Part shown: piece after piece, positions 43,852-52,535 of the stretch
How positions within the stretch are numbered: position 1 is the first letter of the stretch
How the letters are laid out: each line of letters begins with the position of its first letter
DNA from: Neobacillus drentensis NBRC 102427
Lineage (GTDB): Bacteria > Bacillota > Bacilli > Bacillales > Cytobacillaceae
Direction of reading: 5' to 3'
NCBI RefSeq assembly: GCF_001591445.1
Contig: NZ_BCUX01000012.1
Span: forward strand, 1-64,000
DNA: 64,000 nt
Translations under genes and position numbers: made by a program
Notes under the pieces: generated by a model
Database searches by the model: none
Told to the model about the DNA's origin: nothing
The model's input: the letters and a program-made list of their open reading frames with translations, nothing else

Positions 43852-43924
43852 TTATATCAAGTTGCTAAAAAGTTATGTTATATTTTTTAGTGTATTCTAA
43901 AAATTGAGATAAGGGAGTGAATCA

Positions 43925-45544
43925 ATGAATCAGACAGCTTTAATAAACGGAGAAGTCATTTCAGTGAATAGTAGAAACGAAGTCTTTGAAGCATGTTTGA
44001 TAGAAGATAACAAGATTGCAGCAATAGGAACAACAGAAGAAATAAAAAAGCACATATCCTCCTCAACAAAAGTCATTGATTTGCATGGAAGATCGGTTTT
44101 ACCTGGTCTGATTGATGCTCATATGCATCTTTTTTTATACGGCAATACATTAATGCACCTCAACTGTAAAGAACCCGCAATTAACTCAATTCAAGAACTA
44201 TTAGAAAAATTAGCCGCCATTGTCCAAAAGACGAAAAATGGACAAATTATACGCGTTTTTGGATTCAATGAGTTAATGGTAGAAGAACAACGTTATCCCA
44301 CCATTCAGGAACTTAATAAACTAACAGAAGAACACCCGATAGTCATTACCCGTACCTGTGGGCATATCGGCGTGGTGAATTCAGCTGCCTTAAAGTTAGC
44401 TGATATTGATGCAGCAACCCCTAATCCTCAAGGCGGAACGATAGAAAAAGACAGGAGTGGCAAATTTACTGGCCGCCTCATCGAGAATGCCTTTTTACAA
44501 TTCAATCAATATGCGACTTATAGTCAGGAAGAATTATTTAATGCGCTAACAAAAGCTCAAGAACAATTATTTGCATTTGGAATTACAAGTGTCCACGATG
44601 CAGGAGGTTTTGATGAAAACAGCTTTAGAATAATGCAAATTGCTTCAAATAAAAAGCAAGTAAAAGTCAGAATTTATGCGATGATTGCTAGTTTAAGTGA
44701 TTGTGAGAACTTTACTAAAAACATGTTAAAGGCTGGTGTAATGACCCATACCGGCAATAACTTTTTCAAAATTGGACCTGCAAAACTATTTACTGATGGC
44801 AGCAGTACAGGACCGACAATTGCTACTCGTGAGCCTTACACAAGTGATGGCAACAATTACGGTTATTTGATGTATACAGAAGATGAACTTTTTTCTATCT
44901 TCTCTAAAGCACATCAAAATGATTATCAAATTACCGTACATGCCCAAGGGGATAAGGCGATTGAGCAATATTTGAGTGTGATTGAACGTTTATTACATGA
45001 ACATCCGCGCCAAGGACATCGCCATCGTGTAGAGCATTTAGGAATATGTCCGCCGGATTTGCAAGAAAAAGCTAAGGCGCTAAATGTCATTCCGATACTC
45101 AATCCATCATTCCCGTATGAATTCGGCGAAAGTTATATTCGTAATTATGGTGAACGAACTCATTATATGTATGCAGCAAGGGACTTACTGAACCACGGCA
45201 TAATCACGGCAGCTGGCTCAGATGCACCAATAACAACAGTTAACCCATTCGTAGGTATTTACACAGCAGTTGCTCGATTAACCCGGCAAAATACAGCTTT
45301 TGGACAGCAACAAAAGGTGTCTCTAATGGATGCCATTCGAATGTATACGTATAATGCGGCCTATGCAAGCTTTGATGAAACGATTAAAGGTAGCATTGAA
45401 GCAGGTAAATTGGCAGATTTAGTTATATTAAATACTTCTCTATTAAACTGCCCGATCGAAAAGATAACCGAAATTAAAGTGGATGTAACAATGCTAGATG
45501 GTGAAATTGTTTATGAAAAAAGTGATTATAGGAATGGAGTGTGA
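43925..45544 (+). CDS. YtcJ-type metal-dependent amidohydrolase
   Basis: A 539-residue amidohydrolase-3 family protein. LPGLIDAHMHLF holds the first metal histidines, TCGHIGVVNSAAL, HAQGDKAIEQ, HRVEHLG and AAGSDAPI the others. No signal peptide, so cytoplasmic. Family members hydrolyse amides, cyclic amides or N-substituted formamides; the substrate here is unknown. It starts the plus-strand half of the cluster and overlaps the next gene by four bases (GTGA). Confidence 0.88.
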   Translation: MNQTALINGEVISVNSRNEVFEACLIEDNKIAAIGTTEEIKKHISSSTKVIDLHGRSVLPGLIDAHMHLFLYGNTLMHLNCKEPAINSIQELLEKLAAIVQKTKNGQIIRVFGFNELMVEEQRYPTIQELNKLTEEHPIVITRTCGHIGVVNSAALKLADIDAATPNPQGGTIEKDRSGKFTGRLIENAFLQFNQYATYSQEELFNALTKAQEQLFAFGITSVHDAGGFDENSFRIMQIASNKKQVKVRIYAMIASLSDCENFTKNMLKAGVMTHTGNNFFKIGPAKLFTDGSSTGPTIATREPYTSDGNNYGYLMYTEDELFSIFSKAHQNDYQITVHAQGDKAIEQYLSVIERLLHEHPRQGHRHRVEHLGICPPDLQEKAKALNVIPILNPSFPYEFGESYIRNYGERTHYMYAARDLLNHGIITAAGSDAPITTVNPFVGIYTAVARLTRQNTAFGQQQKVSLMDAIRMYTYNAAYASFDETIKGSIEAGKLADLVILNTSLLNCPIEKITEIKVDVTMLDGEIVYEKSDYRNGV

Positions 45545-45750
45545 ATCAAGTGAGAAAGTATTCACAATTATTACTGATTATTCCTTTTATAGGGATGTGT
45601 GTCCTTCTGCCAGTAGCTAATCGCATTGAACCGTATATTTTAGGATTACCATTCTTACTATTTTGGATTGTATTATGGATGATTCTATCATCGGTTATTC
45701 TGTTTATCGTATATAAATTAGATCCTGCAAATAAAGGAAGTGAAGTTTAA
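45541..45750 (+). CDS. DUF3311 small membrane protein
   Basis: A 69-residue protein with two hydrophobic segments (about 8-30 and 34-60). DUF3311 proteins are encoded directly before sodium:solute symporters, as here, and probably act as small subunits. GTG start overlapping the amidohydrolase stop; its stop shares a base with the symporter start. The three genes are thus translationally coupled. Confidence 0.85.
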   Translation: MNQVRKYSQLLLIIPFIGMCVLLPVANRIEPYILGLPFLLFWIVLWMILSSVILFIVYKLDPANKGSEV

Positions 45751-47234
45751 TGAACAGTGCCTTGATTATTATTTTTTTCGTAGCTTTAGTCGCTTTATAC
45801 TTAGGAATTCGAGCAACCCGTGGAAAAGAAATGAACGTCAATGAATTCGCGGTAGGGAATAAAGGATTCGGCACACTATTCGTCTTCCTGCTTATTGCTG
45901 GTGAAGTATACACAACCTTTACCTTTTTAGGCGGCAGCGGATGGGCCTATTCAAAAGGTGCGGCAGCTTACTATGTTCCGTCCTATATTTGCTTGGCATA
46001 TGTGCTTTCCTATTGGATTGTCCCTAAAATTTGGCGCTTTTCCAACAAGCATCAAGTAATTTCACAGCCCCAATACTTTATGAAAAATTATAACAGTAAA
46101 GCTCTGGGTGTCGTTGTCGCTTTCATCGGGTTAATCGCGCTAATACCATATATCGTGATCCAATTAAAAGGATTAGGAATTATCGTATCAGAAGCTTCTT
46201 ATGGAACCATTTCACCATTAATGGCTTCTACGATCGGTGCTATAATTGTGACGATTTATGTTACTATCTCTGGTATCCATGGATCTGCTTGGAATGCTGT
46301 ATTAAAGGATGCCATGATTTTATTTGTGATTGTATTCTTAGGTATCTATATTCCTTATCATTATTTTGGCGGCATCAAGCCTTTATTTGAAGCCATTCAA
46401 ACCGTTAGACCAGAAGCGTTAACCTTCGCATCTGAAGGCTTAAGTAAGTCATGGTTCATTTCTACCATCGTATTAAATGCTTTTGGTTTTTACCTATTAC
46501 CACAGTCGTTTACTGTAGTATTATCAGCTAAAAGTGAACGTGCATTAAAGAAAAATGCAATCACTCTGCCGTTGTATACCATTTTAATTTTATTTGCCTT
46601 CTTTATTGGATTTTCAGCGATTATTCAAGTACCGGGATTACAAGGTGCTGACGGTGATCTTTCACTGTTACGTCTCACGATGCAAACATTCGATCCTTGG
46701 TTTGTAGGAATTGTTGGTGGGGCCGGCTTACTTACGGCGTTAGTACCGGTATCCGTTATGGTTATGTCAGGAGCAGTCGGGTTAATGACAGGGTTTTATA
46801 AGTTGATTAAGCCAAATTCAAGCGATCGTCAGCAACTAACCGTAGCTAAACTATTTGTCTTATTCATTATATTAATTGCTTATGTTTTCAGTATAATAGG
46901 CGGAGATGCATTGGCTATTCTAAACATCATGTCATATGGATTAATTACACAATTAGTGCCAGCGCTGATTTTCGGATTCTTTAATACAAAATTTATGAAT
47001 GCGTACGGTGCTATTGCCGGTATTATAACAGGGGTTTCCATCGTATTATTTAATTCAATCACTTCATTTAAATTAGTAAATATGTTTCCAAATATTCCAA
47101 GTGTTATTAATGATATCAACATTGGTTTTGTAGCAATTGCTGTTAATATTTTCATTGGAGTGAGTGTAAGTTTAATAACTTACATATTTGTAGCAAGAGA
47201 AAGTTCCAAGGTAATCGAAGAATTAGTTAAATAA
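45750..47234 (+). CDS. Sodium:solute symporter (SSS family)
   Basis: A 494-residue transporter with about 13 membrane segments and SSS features (FAVGNKGFGTLFVFLLIAGE at 33-52; GSAWNAVLKDAMILFVIV near 178-195). It is of the PanF/MctP-like branch that carries organic acids, pantothenate or amino-acid-like solutes and pairs with DUF3311. It should bring in the substrate of the surrounding hydrolases. Confidence 0.9.
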   Translation: MNSALIIIFFVALVALYLGIRATRGKEMNVNEFAVGNKGFGTLFVFLLIAGEVYTTFTFLGGSGWAYSKGAAAYYVPSYICLAYVLSYWIVPKIWRFSNKHQVISQPQYFMKNYNSKALGVVVAFIGLIALIPYIVIQLKGLGIIVSEASYGTISPLMASTIGAIIVTIYVTISGIHGSAWNAVLKDAMILFVIVFLGIYIPYHYFGGIKPLFEAIQTVRPEALTFASEGLSKSWFISTIVLNAFGFYLLPQSFTVVLSAKSERALKKNAITLPLYTILILFAFFIGFSAIIQVPGLQGADGDLSLLRLTMQTFDPWFVGIVGGAGLLTALVPVSVMVMSGAVGLMTGFYKLIKPNSSDRQQLTVAKLFVLFIILIAYVFSIIGGDALAILNIMSYGLITQLVPALIFGFFNTKFMNAYGAIAGIITGVSIVLFNSITSFKLVNMFPNIPSVINDINIGFVAIAVNIFIGVSVSLITYIFVARESSKVIEELVK

Positions 47235-47253
47235 TTTAAAGGGGGGGCTTCTT

Positions 47254-48477
47254 TTGATAAAGTGTAATGCTAATCGACTTCAAAAATTAATTGATTTATT
47301 TAGTTTGTTTGGCAAAACAGAGAACAATGGAGTAACTAGGCTTTCATTATCTGCTGAAGATATAGGAGCACGTAAGAAATTCCAAACATTATGTGAAGAA
47401 ATAGGAATGACCGTAACATACGACGATATGGGGACAATGTATGCAACATTACCAGGAAAGCAAAACTTGCCGCCTATTGTAATAGGTTCTCATTTGGACT
47501 CTGTTGTCAAAGGCGGACGTTTCGATGGTGTCCTAGGTGTCCTAACTGCTTTAGAGACTGTCTATACTATAAAGGATGAAAAGATTGAGTTAGACAATCC
47601 AATTACGATTGTCAATTTTACAAATGAAGAAGGAGCCCGATTCGAGCCATCCCTAATGGCATCCGGTGTATTATCTGGTAAATTTGATAAAGCGAAGATG
47701 ATTTCTTCAACAGATAAAAATGGGATTTCATTTGCTCAAGCTTTAAATGAAAGCGGTTTCGAGGGCTCTGAGGAAAATCGTTTAAAAGAAGCGAGCGCTT
47801 ATATCGAACTGCATATTGAACAAGGACCCGTACTTGAGAGGAAAAACTTAGATATCGGTGTTGTAGTAGGTGTACTAGGAATGGTATGCTACGAAATCTC
47901 TGTCTATGGAGAATCTAATCATGCAGGTACAACACCGATTAACATGCGTAAAGATCCAATGTTCACTACTGCTAATATGATTGCAGATATGCAAAAACAA
48001 TTACAGAGACTAGATCCAGATCTTGTTTACACAATCGGAAGGATAAATGCATATCCAAATATTCATACGGTTATTCCTTCAGAGGTATCCTTTACTTTAG
48101 AGGCGAGACATCAGGATCCCGAGGTGATTGCAGAAGTAAGCCGAATAGTGGAGCGATTACCTAAAAATTCAAATGGGTGTTCAATAAAATCAACACTTCT
48201 ATGGGATCGGGAAACTGTTGACTTTAATGAAGAAGTAGTAAATGCTTTGGAATACACTTGTAAAGAGTTAGGCTATAAAGAAAATCGAATGTATAGCGGT
48301 GCTGGACACGATGCTCAATTCATCGCCTCTTATATACCAACTGCAATGATTTTTGTACCAAGTATAAATGGTTACAGTCATCGCGAAGATGAATTAACTT
48401 CATATGAGGACTGCGCTAAAGGTGCTAACGTTTTGCTTAATGCTGTATTAACTATATGCCGTGAAAAAGTCAGATAA
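47254..48477 (+). CDS. M20 family N-carbamoyl-amino acid/beta-ureidopropionase-type amidohydrolase
   Basis: A 407-residue zinc amidase of the M20 hydantoinase/carbamoylase family. GSHLDSVVKGGRFDG gives His and bridging Asp, NFTNEEGARF gives Glu-Glu, HIEQGPVLE a further ligand, and GAGHDAQF the C-terminal histidine. Members hydrolyse N-carbamoyl amino acids, ureidopropionate or allantoate. With the aminotransferase and MmsA it could form the route N-carbamoyl-beta-alanine to beta-alanine to malonate semialdehyde to acetyl-CoA. TTG start after GGGGGGG, 20 bases after the symporter. Confidence 0.9.
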   Translation: MIKCNANRLQKLIDLFSLFGKTENNGVTRLSLSAEDIGARKKFQTLCEEIGMTVTYDDMGTMYATLPGKQNLPPIVIGSHLDSVVKGGRFDGVLGVLTALETVYTIKDEKIELDNPITIVNFTNEEGARFEPSLMASGVLSGKFDKAKMISSTDKNGISFAQALNESGFEGSEENRLKEASAYIELHIEQGPVLERKNLDIGVVVGVLGMVCYEISVYGESNHAGTTPINMRKDPMFTTANMIADMQKQLQRLDPDLVYTIGRINAYPNIHTVIPSEVSFTLEARHQDPEVIAEVSRIVERLPKNSNGCSIKSTLLWDRETVDFNEEVVNALEYTCKELGYKENRMYSGAGHDAQFIASYIPTAMIFVPSINGYSHREDELTSYEDCAKGANVLLNAVLTICREKVR

Positions 48478-48549
48478 AGGTAATGTATAACACTATAAAA
48501 AGGAGATGCCTTTTTATGTCCGGCTAACGGGGATCTTCCTTTTAAAAGT

Positions 48550-48590
48550 AAAGCTCTGTGGAGGATAATCTCTGCAGAGCTTTTTCTTTT
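48550..48590 (+). terminator. Rho-independent terminator
   Basis: AAAGCTCTG (48550-48558) and CAGAGCTTT (48575-48583) pair around a 16-base loop, followed by a T-rich tail. It ends the amidohydrolase/symporter operon. Confidence 0.8.
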
Positions 48591-48659
48591 ATTAATGAAT
48601 ACGGATTTGTCGAATCAAAAAGAAAATATATTTTTGGCTTTAATAAAGGAGGATCAGCA

Positions 48660-48717
48660 TTCGTTACATTAACAAGCCCTTCTAATTAAAAATTAAAGGA
48701 AAAGTAAATGTAACGAA
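48660..48717. repeat. Palindromic element with 14-base arms
   Basis: TTCGTTACATTAAC (48660-48673) and GTAAATGTAACGAA (48704-48717) are inverse with one mismatch, and an inner CCTT/AAGG with AATT/AATT pairing fills the loop. A ribosome-site-like AAAGGAGGA precedes it without a start codon. It resembles a miniature inverted-repeat element but no target duplication is evident. Confidence 0.6.
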
Positions 48718-48940
48718 AGCTGCCCAAAGTGCGTAGACCGGCAAATACTTAGTGACCGCATCTTGGATGGTTGAGTAGCAAGTTATTTACTAAGACAAAT
48801 ATTTAAGTTCCCCCAAACCCGTCCCCATTTTCCGCCAGGGCGTGACAGACAGGCAATTTTATATGGTAATATAAAAACAGGTAAATTAGCACCATATTGT
48901 TTATCTTTATAGTAGAATTGAATAAATAAAAGGAGTATGT

Positions 48941-50149
48941 ATGAAGGATTTTTATACTCAATTAAATAAAAAGTTATATTATTTTACAGTTGTGATTGTA
49001 ATAGCGATCATGATAATTGGTTTGTTAATGGGTAATCCACGTTTTGGTAAGTTTGACGCTGGTTATATTTTTCATACCGGACTTGTTATCATTCTATCTG
49101 CCTGTTTATTGCTTTATCCTAAGTATATAACTCATGTTTTTAGACTAATCATCATTACCGCAGCGTCCGCTTACTTTTATACGCTGTTCTTTCTATATCC
49201 GGATACTTGGTCGACCTTTATTTTTCTATGTTTTATTCCTGCCATAGCGATTCTGTTTTTTGATTCAAAGCTGTTTTATTTTTCATTACTATTAAACAGT
49301 GTGGCCATCATGTTTACATTTGGTTATATTATGCTTTTTGATAATGGATATCCCTATATAAAACAGGATCTATTCGGAAATGTTATCAACTTTATCGGGA
49401 GTCAAGTAATTATCTATTTTATTTTTTATTTATCGCAAGGAAGAATCAAAAAACAGCTATTATATTATGAACAAATTCAGCAAGCAGAGCGTTTGAAGAC
49501 AACGGGACAACTGGCAGCTGCTGTTGCACATGAAATTAGAAATCCTTTGACCGTTGTGAAAGGATTTTTACAGTTATACCAAAAAGACGCTAGATTTAGT
49601 GAGGATATAAAAGGGAATTTTACATTGTTGATTGATGAATTAAATATTGCCGAACAGGTAATTACTCAATTCTTATCTGTAGCCAAGCCTAATAAAGAAA
49701 CAGAAATAGAAACGGTAAATTTAAAGGTAGTTCTCCAGAGTGTAACCGATCTACTTCATTCCTATGGGCTTTTACATGATAATAAGATTGAATTAATTAG
49801 GGTGGAAGATTGCTATATCGCTGCAAACAACATAGAGTTTAAACAACTTTTAATAAATATTATTAAAAATGCCATTGAGGCCTCCAAAATTGGTGATTCG
49901 GTATTTGTATCAGCTGGCAGGAATAAAGGATTCGTCGAGATTAGAGTAGTTGATTATGGTCAGGGGATGTCAGAAGCAGAAATTAAGTCGCTTGGTACTC
50001 CTTTTTATTCTTTAAAAAGTAAAGGGACCGGATTAGGTATGATGATTTGCTATAATATCGCAGCAAAATATAATGGAACTATTGACTTCGAAAGCACGAA
50101 AGGCGAAGGAACCACCGTCACCATACGCTTTCCATCAAAAAATTCCTGA
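48941..50149 (+). CDS. KinB-like sensor histidine kinase
   Basis: A 402-residue orphan kinase. Five or six membrane helices fill residues 10-165 with short loops, like KinB and other phosphorelay kinases. The HisKA domain has His197 in AAVAHEIRNPLT, followed by the ATPase domain (NIIKNAIEAS, VVDYGQGM, KGTGLGM). No response regulator is adjacent, so it may feed the sporulation phosphorelay (inference). Start at 48941 after AAAAGGAG. Confidence 0.88.
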   Translation: MKDFYTQLNKKLYYFTVVIVIAIMIIGLLMGNPRFGKFDAGYIFHTGLVIILSACLLLYPKYITHVFRLIIITAASAYFYTLFFLYPDTWSTFIFLCFIPAIAILFFDSKLFYFSLLLNSVAIMFTFGYIMLFDNGYPYIKQDLFGNVINFIGSQVIIYFIFYLSQGRIKKQLLYYEQIQQAERLKTTGQLAAAVAHEIRNPLTVVKGFLQLYQKDARFSEDIKGNFTLLIDELNIAEQVITQFLSVAKPNKETEIETVNLKVVLQSVTDLLHSYGLLHDNKIELIRVEDCYIAANNIEFKQLLINIIKNAIEASKIGDSVFVSAGRNKGFVEIRVVDYGQGMSEAEIKSLGTPFYSLKSKGTGLGMMICYNIAAKYNGTIDFESTKGEGTTVTIRFPSKNS

Positions 50150-50156
50150 ATCCGTA

Positions 50157-50208
50157 GGGACGGTTATGGTTATTAATGAGGTTTAGTGCCAATCACAAGA
50201 ACCGCCCC
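50157..50208. repeat. GGGGACGGTTC repeat, copy 4 (degenerate)
   Basis: GGGACGGTT (50157-50165) and GAACCGCCCC (50199-50208) form a diverged copy of the palindrome, again right after a stop codon. Confidence 0.65.
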
Positions 50209-50283
50209 CTGTTTCGGTGAAAAAATTCATAGAGCTCAAGTAAAACATGATTAATAGCTTTTATTAAAACTGAACATAGAATT

Positions 50284-50317
50284 TGTCCTTCATCGAGTGG
50301 ATGAAGGACATTTTTTT
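50284..50317 (+). terminator. Rho-independent terminator after the KinB-like kinase
   Basis: TGTCCTTCATC and GATGAAGGACA pair perfectly around GAGTG, followed by seven T. The stem shares the ATGAAGGACA word with the tandem hairpins at 57899. Confidence 0.88.
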
Positions 50318-50694
50318 GTTCCACATAGAGTAGAGTGATAGTATCCTCTTGTGTTGATTAGCTGATGTAAAATTGCAATATTTAAGATAGAGGACCGTGG
50401 AAAAAATTTTTTTATAAAAAAAACAAGTCTTATTGTAAAAGGAAATACTGATTTTTATTATTTAAAAGTCTCCATTAATATCTATATAAGGCGAGCAAGG
50501 TTTGTGTTGTTGTTTTCTTGCAACAGTTCAACAATATCAGCCCGGAGCACAAGAGAATTTTTGAACTGTAGTTTTTTGGTGTAGAAATTACGGCTGAAAT
50601 AGCATGATTTTTAAAATGATCATTGTGAACGTTGGTTTTGATTTAGGCAAAAAATCCACAATCAAAGGCAGCTATTTTAAGGTTTTTAGCCTGG

Positions 50695-50723
50695 TTGACT
50701 TGGATAAGTTTCTATCATAGGAT
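50695..50723 (+). promoter_or_regulatory. Sigma-A-like promoter of the CoA-transferase operon
   Basis: TTGACT (50695-50700), 17 bases, TAGGAT (50718-50723). The predicted start near 50730 falls inside the first palindrome, as expected for repression. Confidence 0.55.
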
Positions 50724-50727
50724 GTTA

Positions 50728-50741
50728 GTGAAATGATTCAC
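50728..50741. promoter_or_regulatory. Rex/Fnr-type palindrome 1
   Basis: GTGAAATGATTCAC, within TAGTGAAATGATTCACAA, matches the Rex box TTGTGAAnnnnTTCACAA with one change and covers the predicted transcription start. It is identical over 19 bases to palindrome 2. Confidence 0.65.
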
Positions 50742-50795
50742 AAACATTACCAACAGCTTACAAAAAAGAAAAAGCCATTTTTTTTATTGAATATT

Positions 50796-50809
50796 GTGAA
50801 ATGATTCAC
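50796..50809. promoter_or_regulatory. Rex/Fnr-type palindrome 2
   Basis: TTGTGAAATGATTCACAA (50794 or 50795 to 50811) is a perfect Rex box and also fits the Bacillus Fnr consensus TGTGAnnnnnnTCACA. It lies 68 bases after palindrome 1 and about 50 bases before the start codon. Confidence 0.7.
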
Positions 50810-50856
50810 AAACAGAAACTTACAGTAAAACTAAAACTAAATTAGGAGTGAATGAC

Positions 50857-52458
50857 ATGTCAAAAGTAATTTCAGCTGCAAAAGCTGCCGAGTTGATTAA
50901 GGATGGCGATACCTTAGCCGCAACTGGTTTTGGATTGTCTTGCTGGGCAGAAGAAATGGGAATTTCCATTGAGGAACGCTTTTTACAAACAGGTTACCCA
51001 AAGAACTTAACGGTTATGCATTCAAGTGCAGTTGGTAACCGCCGTGATAAAGGAATGAGCCATCTAGGTTATGAAGGATTAGTCAAACGCTGGATAGGCG
51101 GAATTGCGATTGCCTCTCCGGGCATGGCGAAATTAATCGAAGAAGACAAATGTGAAGCATATAACCTGCCGCAAGGTGTTATCACCCAGTTATACCGGGA
51201 AATAGCAGCAAAACGACCTGGTGTTATTACAAAAGTAGGAATGGGAACATTTGTTGATCCCCGTCTTGAAGGTGGAAAGATGTCGCCTTCTACTAAAGAA
51301 GATATCGTCAAGGTAATCGAGATTGAGGGAGATGAGTGGTTATTCTATAAATCATTTCCGATCCAGGTCGGTCTTATCCGCGGAACGGTAGCGGATGAGA
51401 ATGGCAACTTAACACTTGAAAAAGAAGGATTGCACATGGAGGTACTGCCTGTTGCTCAAGCCGTACACAACTCCGGAGGAATCGTCATTGCTCAAGTTGA
51501 GACAGTGGCTAAAAATGGCACATTAAATCCAAAGGATATTAAAGTACCGGGGATTTTAGTTGATTATATTGTCGTAGCGAAACCGGAAAATCATTTCCAA
51601 ACGGAAAACACTTATTATAACCCAGCCTTTTCCGGCCAAGTAAAAGTACCAGTGGATGGGATTGAAGCACTTCCGCTTGATGAACGGAAAGTCATTGCCC
51701 GCCGTTCCGCTGCTGAACTTCAGCCCAATACGATATTAAATCTTGGTGTGGGCATCCCAGTCTGCGTTGGAACAATAGCAGCTGAAGAGGGTGTGAACGA
51801 TCAGCTTATGCTGACAACCGAAGCCGGGTCTGTTGGCGGTGTTCCAGCCGGTTTGAAGGACTTTGGCCATGCGTTTAACTCTGAAGCAATAGTAGACCAC
51901 GATTCTCAGTTTGATTTTTATGATGGCGGCGGTATTGACCTATCCGTTCTAGGATTGGCTCAGACGGATGAATTTGGCAACGTAAACGTAAGTAAATTTG
52001 GTACTCGTGTCGCCGGATGCGGCGGATTTATTAATATTTCTCAATCTGCCAAAAAACTAGTCTTTGCAGGAACTTTTACAGCAGGCGGTCTGCAGGTGAA
52101 GGTGGAAGATGGCAGATTGCATATTTTACAAGAAGGTAAAGCTAAGAAATTTATTAAAAAGGTTCAGCAAGTCACTTTCAGTGGTTCCTATGCTTCACAA
52201 ATCAATCAGCCAGTCGTCTATGTGACGGAGCGTGCGGTATTTGAACTGATTGACGGCAGAGTTACCTTAACAGAAATGGCACCAGGTGTAGATTTACAGA
52301 AAGATATTTTGACGCAAATGGAATTTACTCCTGTCATTTCAGCAGAACTAAAAGAAATGGATACGGCGATGTTCCAAGAAAACTGGGGCAAATTGAAAGA
52401 AATTATTAAAGAGAAGAAGGTAACCAGTAACGAGCCTGAGTTGGTTCCAGCAGGGTAG
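50857..52458 (+). CDS. Acyl-CoA:carboxylate CoA-transferase, family I
   Basis: A 533-residue fused alpha/beta CoA-transferase, like propionate or acetate CoA-transferases. Catalytic Glu322 lies in LTTEAGSVGGVP, and LNLGVGIPVCVG (about 294-305) contributes to the CoA site. It moves CoA between short acids. ATG at 50857 follows TTAGGAGTGAATGAC; a GTG three codons earlier abuts the ribosome site and is rejected. First gene of an operon with an OFA-type transporter and a nitronate monooxygenase, behind Rex/Fnr boxes, so perhaps used when NADH is high or oxygen low. Confidence 0.9.
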   Translation: MSKVISAAKAAELIKDGDTLAATGFGLSCWAEEMGISIEERFLQTGYPKNLTVMHSSAVGNRRDKGMSHLGYEGLVKRWIGGIAIASPGMAKLIEEDKCEAYNLPQGVITQLYREIAAKRPGVITKVGMGTFVDPRLEGGKMSPSTKEDIVKVIEIEGDEWLFYKSFPIQVGLIRGTVADENGNLTLEKEGLHMEVLPVAQAVHNSGGIVIAQVETVAKNGTLNPKDIKVPGILVDYIVVAKPENHFQTENTYYNPAFSGQVKVPVDGIEALPLDERKVIARRSAAELQPNTILNLGVGIPVCVGTIAAEEGVNDQLMLTTEAGSVGGVPAGLKDFGHAFNSEAIVDHDSQFDFYDGGGIDLSVLGLAQTDEFGNVNVSKFGTRVAGCGGFINISQSAKKLVFAGTFTAGGLQVKVEDGRLHILQEGKAKKFIKKVQQVTFSGSYASQINQPVVYVTERAVFELIDGRVTLTEMAPGVDLQKDILTQMEFTPVISAELKEMDTAMFQENWGKLKEIIKEKKVTSNEPELVPAG

Positions 52459-52471
52459 AAATGAATAAATC

Positions 52472-52507
52472 AGTTGGCAGGGCAGTAAGTAGGTTGCCTT
52501 GCCGACT
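52472..52507 (+). other. Intercistronic RNA hairpin before the MFS gene
   Basis: AGTTGGCAGGGCA and TGCCTTGCCGACT pair over 13 positions with two G-U pairs around a 10-base loop, between the CoA-transferase stop and the MFS ribosome site. No T run follows, so it may affect mRNA stability or translation rather than end transcription. Confidence 0.6.
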
Positions 52508-52535
52508 AATCCAAAAAAGGAAGGAATCAAAAGCG

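Larger units (their letters stand above)
48478..48940. other. Intergenic region with hairpins
   Basis: No gene is seen. A small hairpin AAAAAGG/CCTTTTT lies near 48496-48515, a terminator at 48550-48590, a 58-base palindromic element at 48660-48717, and a repeat-like stretch near 48818-48860 (CCCGTCCCC, GTGACAGACAGGCA) resembling decayed copies of the hairpin families found elsewhere in the window. Confidence 0.6.
50150..50856. other. Long intergenic region upstream of the CoA-transferase operon
   Basis: It holds a degenerate GGGACGGTT repeat (50157-50208), a terminator (50284-50317), a wide inverted repeat ACAGTTCAA/TTGAACTGT (50523-50531, 50561-50569) followed by six T, a candidate promoter (50695-50723) and two Rex/Fnr-type palindromes. 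Short open stretches of about 30 codons occur on both strands between 50450 and 50720, without a ribosome site or known family; a decayed gene or element is possible but unproven. Confidence 0.55.

Noticed and set aside
50365..50525. Sigma-54 promoter before the CoA-transferase operon
   Set aside because: TTGCA occurs near 50374 and 50517, but neither has the GG of the -24 element 10 bases upstream; a sigma-A-like promoter fits better.
50450..50720. Remnant of an insertion sequence before the CoA-transferase operon
   Set aside because: Short open stretches on both strands look protein-like in places, but no transposase motif or terminal repeats could be shown.
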